A stretch of DNA of 6,549 nt from DATDAH01 sp036525535. Its GTDB lineage: Bacteria; Actinomycetota; Acidimicrobiia; Acidimicrobiales; DATDAH01. Below, piece after piece: positions 6,378-6,549 of this stretch. The first letter of the stretch is position 1. Each line of letters begins with the position of its first letter. A program made the position numbers and the translations under genes. The notes under the pieces were generated by a model. The model was not told the origin of the DNA, ran no database searches, and was given only the letters and a program-made list of their open reading frames with translations. The stretch covers positions 1-6,549 of the forward strand of contig DATDAH010000212.1 of the NCBI GenBank assembly GCA_036525535.1, given 5' to 3'.

Positions 6378-6549
6378 GTGACCACCAGTGATGTGACTCT
6401 CGATCTCTCTCGGTACAAGCTGGGGTGGAGTGACGAAGAGGACTACGTCTTCAAGCCGAAGCGCGGCCTGAACGAGGACATCATCCAGGAGATGTCCTGG
6501 ATGAAGGGCGAGCCGGACTGGATGCGCAAGTTCCGGCTGAAGTCCTACG
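6378..6549 (+). CDS. sufB: SufB, SUF iron-sulfur cluster assembly scaffold, N-terminal 57 codons (3' end outside window)
   Basis: Translation from GTG gives MTTSDVTLDLSRYKLGWSDE and continues through RGLNEDIIQEMSWMKGEPDW and MRKFRLKSY to the window end. The pattern RGL(N/S)E..I..(M/I)S..K.EP.WM..FRLK is the N-terminal signature of SufB. SufB forms the SufBC2D complex with SufC (ATPase) and SufD in the cytoplasm, and builds Fe-S clusters from sulfur delivered by SufS/SufU or SufE. Family members are usually about 470 residues, so only about an eighth is visible, and the later Cys and His residues used in cluster building lie outside. SufD shares the fold but lacks this N-terminal pattern. In actinobacteria sufB commonly heads or nearly heads a sufBDCSU-type operon; here it starts a transcript behind its own promoter-like region, divergent from the GGDEF-EAL gene. 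No regulator gene precedes it within the window. Confidence 0.93.
   Translation, partial: MTTSDVTLDLSRYKLGWSDEEDYVFKPKRGLNEDIIQEMSWMKGEPDWMRKFRLKSY

Overview
The window is strongly GC-rich with G/C-ending codons. It looks like chromosomal DNA from a high-GC actinobacterium. SLH-type repeats containing 'WLWR.AG' and the style of the SufB start make me think of the class Acidimicrobiia, but that placement is inference. Four protein genes can be supported, two of them cut by the window edges, plus one clear gene relic.

From left to right: (1) the 3' end of an ABC exporter gene, with a complete nucleotide-binding domain, ends at 866. (2) About 25 bases later begins the 3' third of a decayed sulfatase gene (about 890-1997). 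It has lost its 5' two thirds and carries at least seven frame changes. (3) An intact secreted sulfatase of the N-acetylglucosamine-6-sulfatase type (2067-4145) has a signal peptide, a formylglycine-type active site and a tail of three S-layer-homology-like (SLH) repeats. (4) After a 35-bp convergent gap, the minus strand carries a cytoplasmic PAS-PAS-GGDEF-EAL protein (6277-4181) that makes and/or breaks cyclic di-GMP. (5) Divergent from it, behind a short AT-rich promoter-like stretch, are the first 57 codons of sufB (6378 onward), the scaffold subunit of SUF iron-sulfur cluster assembly.

The most interesting part is the sulfatase pair. Aligning the relic by eye to positions 3021-4145 of the intact gene shows the same protein, frame by frame, to its very end. 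This includes the SLH-like tail, so the locus once held two tandem paralogues with this fused architecture, and one was truncated against the ABC gene and then decayed. Open frames on both sides argue against simple sequencing error.

Functionally, the intact sulfatase is predicted to act outside the cell on a sulfated sugar polymer, perhaps held at the cell surface by its SLH-like repeats. The ABC exporter, the c-di-GMP enzyme and SufB have no sequence-supported link to it; they appear to be separate transcription units. I found no RNA genes, CRISPR array, insertion sequence or attachment site.
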